Below are positions 5,553 to 6,321 of a DNA stretch of 6,321 nt, in pieces. Position 1 is the stretch's first letter. Every line of letters begins with the position of its first letter. This DNA is from an uncultured bacterium (GTDB taxonomy: Bacteria; Bacillota; Clostridia; Oscillospirales; Ruminococcaceae): contig CAJMQZ010000115.1 of assembly GCA_905215595.1 (NCBI GenBank), forward strand, positions 1-6,321. Reading direction: 5' to 3'. Under the pieces are notes generated by a model. The model was not told the origin of the DNA and did no database searches. It saw only the letters and a program-made list of their open reading frames with translations. Both the position numbers and the translations under genes were made by a program.

Positions 5553-6321
5553 ATGATGGACGCAACCAAGTACGCTCCGGGTTACTACCCGGTACCCGCA
5601 GGCTATGACAGCTGGGTAAAGAAGGATCACATTGAAAAAGCCCCCGCATGGTGCAGCGTGGACCTGCGCGACGGCAATCAGGCCCTGATCGTGCCCATGA
5701 GCCTTGAGGAAAAGCTGGAGTTCTTCCGGATGCTGGTCAAGATCGGCTTCAAGGAGATCGAGGTGGGCTTCCCTGCCGCCAGCGACACCGAGTACGAGTT
5801 CCTGCGCACCCTGATCGAGAAGAACATGATCCCCGAGGATGTCACCGTGCAGGTGCTGACCCAGTGCCGCGACCACATCATCCGCAAGACCTTCGAGGCC
5901 GTCAAGGGCGCTCCCCGCGCGGTGATCCACTTCTACAATTCCACCTCTGTGGCCCAGCGCGAGCAGGTGTTCCACAAGAGCAAGGAGGAGATCAAGCAGA
6001 TCGCCACCGACGGCGCAAAGCTGGTCAAGCAGCTGAGCGAGGAGTATGAGGGCAACTTCCTGTTCGAGTACAGCCCCGAGAGCTTTACCGGCACCGAGGT
6101 GGACTATGCGGTGGATGTGTGCAACGCCGTGCTGGACATCATGCAGCCCACCCCGGACCGCCCCATGATCATCAACCTGCCCGTTACCGTGGAAATGAGC
6201 ATGCCGCACGTCTACGCAAACCAGATCGAGTACTGCGACAAGCACCTGAAATACCGCGACAGCGTCATCATCTCCACCCATCCCCACAACGACCGCGGCA
6301 CCGGCGTGGCCTGCGCAGAGC
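5553..6321 (+). CDS. leuA: 2-isopropylmalate synthase (3' end cut by window edge)
   Basis: Catalyses the first committed step of leucine synthesis: acetyl-CoA plus 2-oxoisovalerate gives 2-isopropylmalate and CoA, in the cytosol. Seen: the long-type N-terminal extension with KYAPGYYPVP before the TIM barrel, the signature DLRDGNQ at 37-43 (catalytic Arg39, metal ligand Asp40), GFKEIEVGFP in the barrel, and HPHNDRG with metal ligands His243 and His245. The spacing Asp40 to His243 is 203 residues, close to the mycobacterial enzyme. The sequence style places it in the yeast/actinobacterial-type LeuA family of about 550-640 residues rather than the shorter E. coli type or homocitrate/citramalate synthases. 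Only 256 codons are inside the window, so the C-terminal leucine-binding regulatory domain is not visible. The start is one of two adjacent ATGs; 5553 has the better spacing. The upstream leucine-type T-box fits the assignment. Confidence 0.95.
   Translation, partial: MMDATKYAPGYYPVPAGYDSWVKKDHIEKAPAWCSVDLRDGNQALIVPMSLEEKLEFFRMLVKIGFKEIEVGFPAASDTEYEFLRTLIEKNMIPEDVTVQVLTQCRDHIIRKTFEAVKGAPRAVIHFYNSTSVAQREQVFHKSKEEIKQIATDGAKLVKQLSEEYEGNFLFEYSPESFTGTEVDYAVDVCNAVLDIMQPTPDRPMIINLPVTVEMSMPHVYANQIEYCDKHLKYRDSVIISTHPHNDRGTGVACAE

Noticed and set aside
5379..6287. An open frame of 302 codons on the minus strand, antisense to leuA and part of the MITE-like element
   Set aside because: The opposite strand encodes LeuA with all active-site motifs, and this frame runs into the hairpin repeat; it is a shadow.

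Overview
The window looks like chromosome of a moderately GC-rich Gram-positive gut bacterium of the Clostridia, most like the Oscillospiraceae (Faecalibacterium and relatives). The signs are AGGAGG-type ribosome binding sites, a T-box leader, a Listeria/Bacteroides-type (InlB B) repeat surface protein with a C-terminal SLH-like tail, and a short palindromic GC-rich repeat of a kind I associate with this group. The genus is inference; the broad grouping is well supported.

Layout. Positions 1-1837 (minus strand) hold ftsH, the membrane AAA+ zinc metalloprotease, complete at its N-terminus and cut by the window edge close to its C-terminus. It has its own extended -10 promoter. Positions 1961-1991 hold a rho-independent terminator with a UUCG tetraloop that separates ftsH from the upstream gene on the same strand. 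Positions 2006-4810 (minus) hold a 934-residue secreted surface protein: signal peptide, first beta-solenoid-like region, two tandem InlB B-type repeats, second beta-solenoid-like region with alternating rungs and a cysteine ladder, Ser/Thr/Asp linker, hydrophobic segment, SLH-like tail. Its specific function is not known.

Positions 4811-5552 are a long divergent intergenic region with no protein gene. It carries the surface-gene promoter with a 21-bp-period direct repeat upstream, a good promoter facing right, a T-box riboswitch with a probable CUG (leucine) specifier and a terminator/antiterminator pair, then a roughly 137-bp MITE-like element with inverted ends between the T-box terminator and the next start codon. 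Positions 5553-6321 (plus) hold the first 256 codons of leuA (2-isopropylmalate synthase, long eukaryote/actinobacterial-type family).

How it works together. The T-box and leuA form one regulatory unit: uncharged tRNA-Leu should favour readthrough into the first committed step of leucine synthesis. ftsH and the surface protein are co-directional but separated by a strong terminator, so they are probably independent transcripts. I see no multi-gene novel system here. The most interesting parts are the architecture and likely regulation of the surface protein and the mobile-element insertion inside the leuA leader.
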